Source: Penium margaritaceum | Lineage: Eukaryota > Streptophyta > Zygnematophyceae > Desmidiales > Peniaceae | Reading direction: 5' to 3' | DNA length: 21,320 bases | Assembly (NCBI GenBank): GCA_023375785.1 | Contig: SZWC01000582.1 | Coordinates: 331,012-352,331 of the forward strand | Shown: positions 1 through 10,856 of the stretch, one piece after another | Numbering within the stretch: the stretch's first letter is position 1 | Layout: the number at the start of each line of letters is the position of its first letter | Made by a program: the position numbers and the translations under genes | Notes under the pieces: generated by a model | The model's database searches: none | The model's input: only the letters and a program-made list of their open reading frames with translations | Told to the model about the DNA's origin: nothing

Positions 1-410
1 GCGGCACTTCCTCCTCACCTTAGCCACAAAACACTCTCCCAAACATGCCCATTCCGCTCCTGACCATCATGGCACTTTCTTACGCCCTCCGCGCCCCCAA
101 AACTTGCTCCGGTAGCATCCCAAACAACCCAAATCCGCGGCTGAACCTTGCACCATGTTTTGAGGCCTTCCGCGGACCCCGAAGTCAACCAATTTCCCTT
201 CCCAATATGCCTAATCCGCAGACACACCCCCTGCCCTCATTTTGCCTCTTCCGCGGAACCCCAAATATGAAGCCACTGTTACTTAACACCCAATTCCACA
301 GATCTACCACCATGAGGATCAACTGTGACTCTCTCCTCCTGCCCAAAGAACACCCCTCACTCGCCTCAACTCCATCGCGGAAGTCAATGACTCGGTCTCC
401 CTCGCGGAAG
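1..410. repeat. Diverged ~81-bp tandem repeat (about 4.5-5 copies)
   Basis: Two landmarks recur at a fixed step. TCCGCG is at 88-93, 169-174 and 250-255, with a decayed version (TCCTCC) near 9. A second landmark, ATCCGC/ATTCCRC, is at about 53, 134, 215 and 295. Both give a period of 80-81 bp. Between them the copies share CCAAxxx...CCCAA stretches and a CAYCATG/CTCATTTTG segment. Identity between copies is low, so this is an old array. At 371-410 there are two extra close copies of TCGCGGAAG (374 and 402), then a short transition at 411-430 leads into the 10-bp array. Because 81 is divisible by 3, a + strand frame stays open across 45-488 and a minus frame across 15-227, each with a faint 27-residue repeat. 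Neither has recognisable domain content. I read this as minisatellite, though a fragment of a repeat protein cannot be fully excluded. Confidence 0.7.
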
Positions 411-2312
411 ATTTGCGTGCGCGGCAGATTTCATGTAAACACGTGTAAGTTTGTAGAAGTGCATGTAAGTACGTATAAGTACGTGTGAGTGCATGTAAGT
501 GCGTGGAAGTGCGTTGAAGTACGTGTAAGTTTGTGTAAGTTCGTGTAAGTGTGTATAAGTGCGTGTAAGTGTGTGTAAGTGCGTGTAAGTGTCTGCAAGT
601 ATGTGTAGGTGTGTGTAAGTCTGTGTAACTGCGTGCAAGTACGTGTTATTATGTGTAAGTGCGTGTAAGATCCGTTTAAGTGCGTGTAAGTGCGTGTAAG
701 TTCAGTTTAAGTGCGTGTAAGATCAGTTTAAGTGCGTGTAAGTGCGTATAAGTGCGTGTAAGTTCGTGTAAGTCCGTGTACATTCGTGTAAGTGTGTGTA
801 AGTATGTGGTAGTGTGTGGAAGTGCGTGTAAGTGCGTGTAAGTCCGTGTAGGTGCGTGTAAGTGCGTGTAAGTGTGTGTAAGTTTGTGAAAGTGCGTGTA
901 AGTACGTGTAAGTGCATGGAAGTATGTGTAAGTGTGTGTAAGTTTACATAAGCATGTGTAAGTGTGTGTACGTTCGTGTAAGTGTGTGTAAGTGCGTGTA
1001 ATTGCATGTATGTACGTATAAGTGCATGTAAGTGTGTGTAAGTGCGTGTAAGTGCACGTAGGTACGTGTAAGTGCGTGTAAGTGCATGCAAGTGCCTGTA
1101 AGTACGTGTAAGTGCGTGAAAATTCAGTTTAAGTGTATATAAGTGTGTGTAAGTTCGTGTAGGTTCATATAAGTACGTGTAAGTGCGTTTAAGTGCGTGT
1201 AAGTGTGTGTTAGTGCCTGTTAGTGCATGTAAGTGTGTGTAAGTGCATGTAAGTACATGTAAGTACGTGTAAGTGTGTGTAAGTGCATGTAAGTGCGTGT
1301 AAGTGCAAGTAAGTGCATGTAAGTACGGGTAAGTGCGTGTAGGTGCGTGTAAGTGCGTGTAAGTGCATGTAAGTGCGTGTAAGTACGTGTAAGTCCGTGT
1401 AATTGCTATTAGTATGTGTAAGTGCGTGTAAGTGTGTGTAAGTGCGTGTAAAAGTGTGTAAGTGCGTGTTATTGCATGTAAGTGCGTGTAAGTATGTGTA
1501 GGTGCGTCTAAGTGCATGTAAGTACGTGTAAGTTTGTGCAAGTATGTGTAAGTGTGTGTGAGTGTGTGTAAGTGTGTGTAAGTGCGTGTCAGTGCATGTT
1601 ATACGAGTAAGTTTGTGGAAGTGCGGGTAAGTGCATGTAAGTGCGTATAAGTACGTGTAAGGGTGTGTAACTGTGTGTAAGTGCGTGTAAGTGCGTCTAA
1701 GTACGTGTAAGTATTAGTGCGTGTATGTACGTATAAGTGTGTGTAAGTGCGTATAAGTTTGTGTAAGTGTGTGAGTATGTGTAACTATGTGTAAGTGCAT
1801 GTACGTACGTGTAAGTACGTGTAAATACGTGTAAGTCCGTGTAAGTGCGTATAAGTGCGTCTAAGTGTGTGTAAGTGCGTGTAAGTGCGTGTAAGTTTGC
1901 GTAAGTGTGTGTAAGTGCCTATACGTTCATGTGAGTGTGTGTAAATGCGTGTAATTGGGTATAAGTATGTGTAAGTACATGTAAGTGTGTGTAAGTGCGT
2001 GTAAGTGCATGTAGGTACGTGTAAGTGCGTGTAAGTATGTGCAAGTGCATGTAAGTGCGTGTAAGTGCGTGTAAGTTCAGTTTAAGTGTGTGTAAGTGCG
2101 TGTAAGTTTGTGTAAGTCTGCGTAAGTGCGTGTAAGTACGTTTAAGTGCATGTTAGTGAGTGTTAGTGTGTGTTAGTGCGTGTAAGTGTGTGTAAGTGCA
2201 TGTAAGTGCGTGTAAGTACGTGTAAGTTTGTGTAAGTGCATGTAAGTACCTGTAAGTGTGTGTAAGTACGTATAAGTACGGGTTAGTGCGTGTAGGTACG
2301 TGTAAGTGCATG

Positions 2313-2498
2313 TAAGTGCGTGTAAGTGCGTATAAGTACATGCTAGTGCGTGTTAGTGCATGGTAGTGCGTGTAAGTGCGTGTAAGTGCGTGTAAGTATG
2401 TGTAAGTGCGTGTAAATGCATTTAAGTGCGTGTAAGTGCGTGTAAGTACGTGTAAGTGCGTGTCTGTGTGTGTTATGTGTGTAAGTTTGTGTAAGTGC
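2313..2498 (+). repeat. Dispersed segmental copy 1 (partner 4012-4197)
   Basis: This ~186-bp stretch matches 4012-4197 at an offset of 1,699 bp with only a few differences. Diagnostic shared irregularities are ATAAGTACAT, GTTAGTGCATGG, GTAAATGCATTTAAG and the phase-breaking GTCTGTGTGTGTTATG (2462 and 4161). The shared rare variants in the same order rule out chance similarity of 10-bp units. The 70-bp block (2511-3680) lies between the two copies. Confidence 0.8.
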
Positions 2499-2510
2499 AT
2501 GTAAGTGCAT

Positions 2511-3680
2511 GTAAGTATGTGTAAGTACGTGTAAGTACGTGTAAGTCCGTGTAAGTGCGTGTAAGTGCTCGTAAGTGCGTATAAGTATGTGTAAGTACGT
2601 GTAAGTACGTGTAAGTCCGTGTAAGTGCGTGTAAGTGCTCGTAAGTGCGTATAAGTATGTGTAAGTACGTGTAAGTACGTGTAAGTCCGTGTAAGTGCGT
2701 GTAAGTGCTCGTAAGTGCGTATAAGTATGTGTAAGTACGTGTAAGTACGTGTAAGTCCGTGTAAGTGCGTGTAAGTGCTCGTAAGTGCGTATAAGTATGT
2801 GTAAGTACGTGTAAGTACGTGTAAGTCCGTGTAAGTGCGTGTAAGTGCTCGTAAGTGCGTATAAGTATGTGTAAGTACGTGTAAGTACGTGTAAGTCCGT
2901 GTAAGTGCGTGTAAGTGCTCGTAAGTGCGTATAAGTATGTGTAAGTACGTGTAAGTACGTGTAAGTCCGTGTAAGTGCGTGTAAGTGCTCGTAAGTGCGT
3001 ATAAGTATGTGTAAGTACGTGTAAGTACGTGTAAGTCCGTGTAAGTGCGTGTAAGTGCTCGTAAGTGCGTATAAGTATGTGTAAGTACGTGTAAGTACGT
3101 GTAAGTCCGTGTAAGTGCGTGTAAGTGCTCGTAAGTGCGTATAAGTATGTGTAAGTACGTGTAAGTACGTGTAAGTCCGTGTAAGTGCGTGTAAGTGCTC
3201 GTAAGTGCGTATAAGTATGTGTAAGTACGTGTAAGTACGTGTAAGTCCGTGTAAGTGCGTGTAAGTGCTCGTAAGTGCGTATAAGTATGTGTAAGTACGT
3301 GTAAGTACGTGTAAGTCCGTGTAAGTGCGTGTAAGTGCTCGTAAGTGCGTATAAGTATGTGTAAGTACGTGTAAGTACGTGTAAGTCCGTGTAAGTGCGT
3401 GTAAGTGCTCGTAAGTGCGTATAAGTATGTGTAAGTACGTGTAAGTACGTGTAAGTCCGTGTAAGTGCGTGTAAGTGCTCGTAAGTGCGTATAAGTATGT
3501 GTAAGTACGTGTAAGTACGTGTAAGTCCGTGTAAGTGCGTGTAAGTGCTCGTAAGTGCGTATAAGTATGTGTAAGTACGTGTAAGTACGTGTAAGTCCGT
3601 GTAAGTGCGTGTAAGTGCTCGTAAGTGCGTATAAGTATGTGTAAGTACGTGTAAGTACGTGTAAGTCCGTGTAAGTGCGT
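2511..3680 (+). repeat. 70-bp higher-order repeat, ~16.7 copies
   Basis: Seven 10-bp units form a 70-bp repeat. Its markers are ATAAGTATGT, a CCGT unit and the unusual CTCGTAAG unit. ATAAGTATGT recurs at 2581, 2651, 2721 and so on every 70 bp to 3631. The first copy (2511) has GTAAGTATGT at that place, and the last is partial, ending where CTC is replaced by GGG near 3690. By eye the internal copies are identical, so the block is very young compared with the surrounding array. Confidence 0.95.
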
Positions 3681-3753
3681 GTAAGTGGGTGTAAGTGCGT
3701 GTATGTTTGTGTAAGTGTGTATAAATGCATGTAAGTGCTTGTTAGTGCGTATA

Positions 3754-4036
3754 CGTGCATGTAAGTGCATGTAAGTATGTGTACGTTTGTGTAAGTGCGT
3801 ATAAGTCTGTACAAGTAGGTGTAAGTACGTGTAAGCGTGTGTAAGTTTGTGTACGTGCGTATAAGTGTGTGTACGTTCGTGTAAGTGCGTGTAAGTACGT
3901 TTAAGTGCGTGTAAGTACGTGTAAGTGCGTGCTAGTGCGTTTAAGTTTTTTTTAGTGTGTGTAAGTGCATGTAAGTACGTTTGAGTGCGTGTAAGTGCGT
4001 GTAAGTGCGTGGAAGTGCGTGTAAGTGCGTATAAGT
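3754..4036 (+). repeat. Dispersed segmental copy 2a (partner 5339-5621)
   Basis: About 283 bp match 5339-5621 at a constant offset of 1,585 bp. Shared rare features in order are TCTGTACAAGTAGG, AAGCGTGTG, GCTAGTGCG, an eight-T run (3946-3953 and 5531-5538) and TTTGAGTGCG. I noticed one clear substitution (TTTAAG here versus TGTAAG there, near 3901/5486). The pair brackets the 245-bp block. Confidence 0.88.
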
Positions 4037-4197
4037 ACATGTAAGTGCGTGTTAGTGCATGGTAGTGCGTGTAAGTACGTGTAAGTGCGTGTAAGTATGT
4101 GTAAGTGCGTGTAAATGCATTTAAGTGCGTGTAAGTGCGTGTAAGTACGTGTAAGTGCGTGTCTGTGTGTGTTATGTGTGTAAGTTTGTATAAGTGC
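4012..4197 (+). repeat. Dispersed segmental copy 1 (partner 2313-2498)
   Basis: This is the second member of the 1,699-bp-offset pair. Its first ~25 bp overlap the end of segment 3754-4036 and its right part runs into the first copy of the 245-bp block. The junctions of three different duplications therefore lie within about 200 bp. Confidence 0.8.
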
Positions 4198-5362
4198 GGG
4201 TAAGTGCATGTTAGTGCGTAGACATGCGTGTAACTGTGTGTAAGTGCGTGTAAGTTTGTGTAAGTGTGTGTAAGTGTAAGTGCGCGTATGTATGTGTAAG
4301 TGCGTATAAGTGCGTATAAGTTCGTGTAAATGCCATTAAGTCCGTGTAAGTGCGTGTAAGTGCATGTAAGTGCATGTAAGTGCGTGTAAGTACGTGTAAG
4401 TGCGTGTCTGTGTGTGTTATGTGTGTAAGTTTGTATAAGTGCGGGTAAGTGCATGTTAGTGCGTAGACATGCGTGTAACTGTGTGTAAGTGCGTGTAAGT
4501 TTGTGTAAGTGTGTGTAAGTGTAAGTGCGCGTATGTATGTGTAAGTGCGTATAAGTGCGTATAAGTTCGTGTAAATGCCATTAAGTCCGTGTAAGTGCGT
4601 GTAAGTGCATGTAAGTGCATGTAAGTGCGTGTAAGTACGTGTAAGTGCGTGTCTGTGTGTGTTATGTGTGTAAGTTTGTATAAGTGCGGGTAAGTGCATG
4701 TTAGTGCGTAGACATGCGTGTAACTGTGTGTAAGTGCGTGTAAGTTTGTGTAAGTGTGTGTAAGTGTAAGTGCGCGTATGTATGTGTAAGTGCGTATAAG
4801 TGCGTATAAGTTCGTGTAAATGCCATTAAGTCCGTGTAAGTGCGTGTAAGTGCATGTAAGTGCATGTAAGTGCGTGTAAGTACGTGTAAGTGCGTGTCTG
4901 TGTGTGTTATGTGTGTAAGTTTGTATAAGTGCGGGTAAGTGCATGTTAGTGCGTAGACATGCGTGTAACTGTGTGTAAGTGCGTGTAAGTTTGTGTAAGT
5001 GTGTGTAAGTGTAAGTGCGCGTATGTATGTGTAAGTGCGTATAAGTGCGTATAAGTTCGTGTAAATGCCATTAAGTCCGTGTAAGTGCGTGTAAGTGCAT
5101 GTAAGTGCATGTAAGTGCGTGTAAGTACGTGTAAGTGCGTGTCTGTGTGTGTTATGTGTGTAAGTTTGTATAAGTGCGGGTAAGTGCATGTTAGTGCGTA
5201 GACATGCGTGTAACTGTGTGTAAGTGCGTGTAAGTTTGTGTAAGTGTGTGTAAGTGTAAGTGCGCGTATGTATGTGTAAGTGCGTATAAGTGCGTATAAG
5301 TTCGTGTAAATGCCATTAAGTCCGTGTAAGTGCGTGTAAGTGCATGTAAGTGCATGTAAGTA
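4131..5362 (+). repeat. 245-bp higher-order repeat, 5 copies
   Basis: The marker GCGTAGACATGCG occurs at 4216, 4461, 4706, 4951 and 5196, exactly 245 bp apart. Each copy also carries GTCTGTGTGTGTTATG, GTGTAAGTGTAAGTGCGCG and GCCATTAAG, which are units of irregular length, so the period is 24.5 rather than a whole number of 10-bp units. The copies look identical by eye. The left edge grades into 4012-4197, and the right edge breaks at about 5362 where copy 2b of the dispersed segment begins. Confidence 0.93.
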
Positions 5363-5621
5363 TGTGTACGTTTGTGTAAGTGCGTATAAGTCTGTACAAG
5401 TAGGTGTAAGTACGTGTAAGCGTGTGTAAGTTTGTGTACGTGCGTATAAGTGTGTGTACGTTCGTGTAAGTGCGTGTAAGTACGTGTAAGTGCGTGTAAG
5501 TACGTGTAAGTGCGTGCTAGTGCGTTTAAGTTTTTTTTAGTGTGTGTAAGTGCATGTAAGTACGTTTGAGTGCGTGTAAGTGCGTGTAAGTGCGTGGAAG
5601 TGCGTGTAAGTGCGTATAAGT
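5339..5621 (+). repeat. Dispersed segmental copy 2b (partner 3754-4036)
   Basis: It matches 3754-4036 at offset 1,585 bp, including the eight-T run at 5531-5538. It starts at the right edge of the 245-bp block and ends at an 11-bp variant unit (GCAGTTTAAG at 5622). Confidence 0.88.
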
Positions 5622-7110
5622 GCAGTTTAAGTGTGTGTAAGTTTGTGTTAGTTTGTGTAATTGCGTGTAAGTGTGTGTAAGTGCTTGTAAGTGTTTGTAA
5701 GTGCATGTTAGTGTGTGTAGGTGCGTGTCATTGTGTGTAAGTGTGTTCATGTGCGTGCAAGGGCGTGTAAGTGCGTGTAATTTCCGTTTAAGTGCATCTA
5801 AGTTCAGTTTAAGGGCGTGTAGGTTCGTGTAAGTTCGTGTAAGTACGTGTAAGTGCGTTTAAGTGCGTGTAAGTGCGTGTAAGTACTTGTTACTGCATGT
5901 TAGTGCATTTGAGTTTGTGTAAGTGCATGTAAGTGCGTTTAAGTGCATGTAAGTGTGTGTAAGTGCATGTAAGTGCGTGTATGTGCGTGTTAGTGCATGT
6001 AAGTGCGTGTAAGTGCGTGTAAGTGCCTGTAAGTATGTGTAAGTGTGTGTACATTTGTGTAAGTGCATGTAAGTGTGTGTAAGTGTGTATAAGTGCATGT
6101 AAGTGTATGTAAGTGCGTCTAAGTGCGTGTAAGTGCGTGTAAGTATGTGTAAGTACATATAAGCACGTGTAAGTGCGTGTATGTATGTGTATGTTTGTGT
6201 AAGTGTGTATAAATGCATGTAAGTGCATGTAAGTATATGAAAGAGCGTTTAAGTGCGTGTAAGTGCGTGCAAGTCCGTGTAAGTACGTGTAAGTGCGTGT
6301 AAGTACATGTAAGTGTGTGTAAGCGTGTGTAAGTGCGTATAAGTGCGTGTAAGTATGTGTAAGCACGTGTAAGTGCGTGTAAGTGCGTGTAAGTACGTGT
6401 AAGCGTGTGTAAGTGTCTTAAGTGCATGTAAGTACGTGAAAGTACGTGTAACTACGTGTAAGTGCAATTAAGTGTATGTAAGTACGTGTAAGTACATGTA
6501 AGTACGTGTAAGTGCGTGTAAGTGTGTGTAAGTGGGTATAAGTGCTAGCAAGTGCAAGAAAGTGCGTGTAAGTACGTCTAAGTGCGTGTAAGTGCGTATA
6601 AGTGTGTATAAGTACGCGTAAGGGTGCGTAAGTGCGTGTAAGTATGTGTAAGTTTGTGTAAGTACGTGTAAGTGCGTGCCAATGCATGTAAGTGCTTATA
6701 AGTATGTGTAAGTGCGTATAAGTGCGTGTATGTAGTGTAAGTGTGTGTAAGTGCGTGTATGTGCGTGTAAGTACGTATAAGTACGTGTAAGTGCATGTAG
6801 GTTCGTGTAAGTTTGTGTAAGTGCGTGTAAGTGCGTGTAAGTGCGTGTAAGTGTGTGTAAGTGCGTGTAAGTGCGTATAAGTGCGTGTATGTGCGTGTAG
6901 GAGCGTGTAGGTACGTGTAAGTGTGTGTAAGTACATACAAGTGCGTGAAAGTGTGTGTAAGTGCGTGTAAGTTCGTGTAAGTGCGTGTAAGTGTGTGTAA
7001 GTTCGTGTAAGTGTGTGTAAGTTTGTGTAAGTGTGTGTAAGTGCATGTGAGTGTGTGTAAGTGTGCGTAAGTGCGTGTAAGTGTGTGTAAGTGCATGTAC
7101 GCGTGTGTAA

Positions 7111-7420
7111 GTGCGTGTAAGTGCGTGTAAGTGCATGTAAGTGCGTGTAAGTCCGTATAAGTACGTGTAAGTGCGTGTAAGTGCGTGTGAGTGCGTGTAA
7201 GTGCGTGTAAGTGCATGTAAGTGCGTGTAAGTCCGTATAAGTACGTGTAAGTGCGTGTAAGTGCGTGTGAGTGCGTGTAAGTGCGTGTAAGTGCATGTAA
7301 GTGCGTGTAAGTCCGTATAAGTACGTGTAAGTGCGTGTAAGTGCGTGTGAGTGCGTGTAAGTGCGTGTAAGTGCATGTAAGTGCGTGTAAGTCCGTATAA
7401 GTACGTGTAAGTGCGTGTAA
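7111..7420 (+). repeat. 80-bp higher-order repeat, ~3.9 copies
   Basis: Eight 10-bp units per copy. The marker GTCCGTATAA is at 7151, 7231, 7311 and 7391, and GTGCGTGTGA is at 7181, 7261 and 7341. The copies are identical by eye. Confidence 0.92.
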
Positions 7421-9480
7421 GTACATGTACGTGCGTGTAAGTGCGTGTAACTGCGTGTACGTTCGTGTAAGTGTGTATAAGTGCATGTAAGTGCGTCTGT
7501 GTCAGTACGTGTAAGTGTATGTTAGTGCGTGTAAGTGTGTGTAAGTGCGTGTAAGTGCGTGTAAGTGCGTGTAAGTGCGTGTAAGTGCATATAAGTGTGT
7601 GTAAGTGCATGCAAGGCCGTGTAAGTGTGTGTAAGTGCATGTTAGTGCGTTTGAGTATGTTTAAGTGTGTGTAAGTATGTGTAAGTGCGTGTAAGTGGGT
7701 GTAAGTGTGTGTAAGTGCGTTTAAGTATGTGTAAGTTTGTTTAAGTGTGTGTAAGTGTATGTAAGTATATGTAAGTGCGTGTAAGTGCATGGAGGTGCGT
7801 GTAAGTGCATGAAGGTGCGTTTAAATTCGTGTAAATACGTATAAGTATGGGTAAGCGCGTGAAATTGCATGTAAGTGCGTGTAAGTTGGTGTATGTGTGT
7901 GTAAGTGCGTGTAAGCCCGTGCAAGTGCATTTAAGTGCGTGTAAGTGTGTGTAAGTGCGTGTAAGGTCGTGTAAGTGCATGTACGTATGTGTAAGTTTGT
8001 GTAAGTGCGTGTGAGTGCGTGTAAGTTTGTGTACATGCATGTAAGTGCGTGCAAGTGTGTGTAAGTGCGTGTAAGTGTGTGTAAGTACGTGTAATTGCGT
8101 GTAAGTTCCTGTAAGTACGTGTAAGTGCGTGTAAGTGTGTGTAAGTATGTGCAAGTGCATGTAAGTGCGTGTAAGTACGTGTAAGTACGTGTAAGTGTGT
8201 GGAAGAGCATGTAAGTGCGTATAAGTTCATGGAAGTGCGTGTTAGTGCGTGCAAGTGCGTGTAAGTTTGTGCAAGTGCGTGTACTTGTGTGTAAGTGTGT
8301 GTAAGTGTGTGTAAGTGTGTGTAAGTACGTGTAAGTGTGTGTAAGTGCATGTAAGTGAGTGTAAGTGCGTGTAAGTGCAAATAAGTACGTATTAATGTGT
8401 GTAAGTGTGTATAAGTGCGTGGAAGTGCGTGTAAGTGCGTGGAAGTGCGTGTAACTGTGTGTGATTGCATGTAAGTGCGTGTAGGTGCATGTAAGTGCGT
8501 TTAAGTGCGTGTAAGTGCATGTAAGTGTGTGTAAGTACATGTGTTTGTTAGTGTGTGTAGGTGCGTGTTAGTGTGTGTAAGTGTGTGCAAGTGCGTGTAA
8601 ATATGTGTAAGTGAGTGTAAGTACATGTAAGTACGTGTAAATGCGTGTAAGTGTGTATAAGTGTGTGCAAGTGTGTGTAAGTGTGTGTAATTGCGTATAA
8701 GTGCGTGTAAGTGTGTGTAAGTGCGTGTAATTTTGTGTAAGTGCGTGTAAGTATGCGAAAGTGCTTGTAAGTGTGTGTAAATACGTGAAACTATGTGTAA
8801 GTGCGTGTATGTGCGTGTATGTACGTGTAAGTTTGTATAAGTATGCATAAATGTGTGTAAGTGTGTGTGAATACGTGTAAGTGTGTGTAAGTACGTATAA
8901 GTTTGTATAAGTGTGTGTAAGTGCGTGTTGGTGCGTGTAAGTTTGTGTAAGTGCGTGTAAGTACATGTAAGTGTGTGTAAGTCCATGTAAGTTTGTGTTA
9001 GTGCGTGTAAGTTCATGTAAGTGCGTGTAAGTGCGTGTAAGTGCGTGACAGTGCTTTTGAGTGCGTGTAAGTGCATATACGTGCATGTAAGTTCGTGTAA
9101 GTGTGTGAGTGCGTGTAAGTGTGTGTAAGTGCGTATAAGTGCATGTAAGTGCGTGTAAGTTTGTGAAAGTGCGTGTAAGTACGTATAAGTACGTGTAAGT
9201 GCGTGTAACTTTATGTAAGTGTGTGTAAGTGCGTATACGTTCGTATAAGTGTGTGTAAGTGCGTGAAAGTGCTTATACGTGCGTGTAAGTGCGTGTAAGT
9301 TTGTGTAAGTGCGTGTATGTGCGTGTATGTGCGTGTAAATTTATGTAAGTGCGTGTAAGTGCGTGTAAATACATGTAAGTGTGTGTAAGCGCGTGTAAGT
9401 TTGTGTAAGTGCGTGTAAGTGCGTATAAGTGCGTGCAAGTTCGTGTAAGTATGTGTAAGTGCGTGTAAGTTTGTGTAAGT

Positions 9481-9838
9481 GCATGTAAGTTCGTGTAAGT
9501 GCGTGAAAGTGTGTGTAATTGTGTGTAAGCACATGTAAGTGCGTATAAGTGCGTGTAAGTGCGTGTAAGTTCGTGTAAGTGTGTGTAAGTCCGTTTAAGT
9601 TTGTATAAGTGCATGTAAGTTCGTGTAAGTGCGTGAAAGTGTGTGTAATTGTGTGTAAGCGCATGTAAGTGCGTGTAAGTGCGTGTAAGTACGTGTAAGT
9701 TTGTGTAAGTGTGTGTAAGTGCATGTAAGTTCGTGTAAGTGCGTGAAAGTGTGTGTAATTGTGTGTAAGCGCATGTAAGTGCGTGTAAGTGCGTGTAAGT
9801 ACGTGTAAGTTTGTGTAAGTGTGTGTAAGTGCATGTAA
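9481..9838 (+). repeat. 110-bp tandem duplication plus an upstream partial copy
   Basis: 9611-9720 and 9721-9830 are identical eleven-unit blocks marked by GCGTGAAAGT, GTGTAATTGTGTG and AAGCGCATG. A partial third copy of the marker segment is at 9481-9540, 130 bp upstream, with one change (AAGCACATG). Confidence 0.88.
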
Positions 9839-10074
9839 TTTGTGTAATTGTGTGTAAGTGCGTGTATGTTCGTGTAAGTACGTGTAAGTGCATGTAAGTG
9901 CGTGTAAGTGCGTGTAAGTTCGTGTTAGTGCATGCAAGTGCGTGTAAGTGCGTGTAAGTTTGTGTAAGTGCATGTATGTACGTGTAAGTGCGTGTAAGTA
10001 CGTGTAAGTTCGTGTACATGCGTGTAAGTACGTGTCAGTGCGTGTAAGTGCATGTACATGTGTGTAAGTGCAGG

Positions 10075-10287
10075 TAAGTGCGTGTAAGTGTGTGTAAGTA
10101 TGTGTAAGTGCGTGTAAGTCCGTGTAAGTGTGTGCAAGTGCATGTAAGTGCGAGAAGTGCGTGTAAGTGCATATAAGTGCGTGTAAGTGTGTGTAAGTAT
10201 GTGTAAGTGCGTGTAAGTCCGTGTAAGTGTGTGCAAGTGCATGTAAGTGCGAGAAGTGCGTGTAAGTGCATATAAGTGCGTGTAAGT
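10075..10287 (+). repeat. 99-bp tandem repeat, ~2.1 copies
   Basis: The marker CGAGAAGTGCG occurs at 10151 and 10250, 99 bp apart, together with GTCCGTGTAAG, GTGTGCAAG and GCATATAAG. The odd period arises because the GAGAAG unit is 9 bp long, so the repeat equals ten units minus one base. Confidence 0.88.
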
Positions 10288-10856
10288 GTGTATCAGTTCG
10301 TTGAAGGGCGTGTTAGTGTGTGTAAGTGCGTGTTAGTGCGTGTAAGTATGTGTAAGTGTGTGTAAGTGCGTGTAAGTGAATGTAAGTTAGTGTAAATACG
10401 TGTAAGTGCCTGTAAGTACGTGTAAGTATGTGTAAGTGTGTGTTAGTCGAGTAAGTTTGTATAAGTGCGTGTAAGTGTGTATAAGTTTGTTTAAATGCGT
10501 GTAAGTGTGCGTAAGTGCGTGTAAGTTCGTGTAAGTGCGTGTAAGTGTGTGTCAGTTCGTGTAAGTACGTGTAAGTGCGTGTACGTTTGTGTGAGTGTGT
10601 GTAAGTGCATGTAAGTGCGTGTAAGTTTGTGTAAGTGCGTGTAATTGTTTGTTAATGCGTGTAAGTGTGTGTAAGTGTGTGTAAGTGCGTGAAAGTGCGT
10701 GTAAGTTCCTATAAGTTTGTGTTAGTACGTGTAATTGCATGTAAGTGTGTGTAAGTATATGTAAGTACGTGTAAGTTCGTGTAAGTACGTGTAAGTGCGT
10801 GTAAGTTTGTGTAAGTGCGTGTAAGTACGTGTAAGTGCATGTAAGTGCGTGTAAGT

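Noticed and set aside
45-488. Plus-strand open frame of 147 codons as a gene
   Set aside because: It spans the diverged 81-bp repeat and runs into the 10-bp array, ending there at a unit TAA. No domain is recognised, so it is kept only as a possible decayed coding repeat under the repeat entry.
2511-3680. CRISPR array
   Set aside because: There is no repeat-spacer alternation: the whole 70-bp period is conserved with no unique spacers, and the context is a eukaryotic intron.
2343-4454. Very long minus-strand open frames (up to ~700 codons) across the 10-bp array, Thr/His/Leu/Tyr-rich
   Set aside because: The 10-bp unit has no stop on the minus strand in any frame, and all three frames give the same low-complexity peptide. 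Start codons are just CAT variants of the unit. There is no domain, no codon-position signal and no conserved start.
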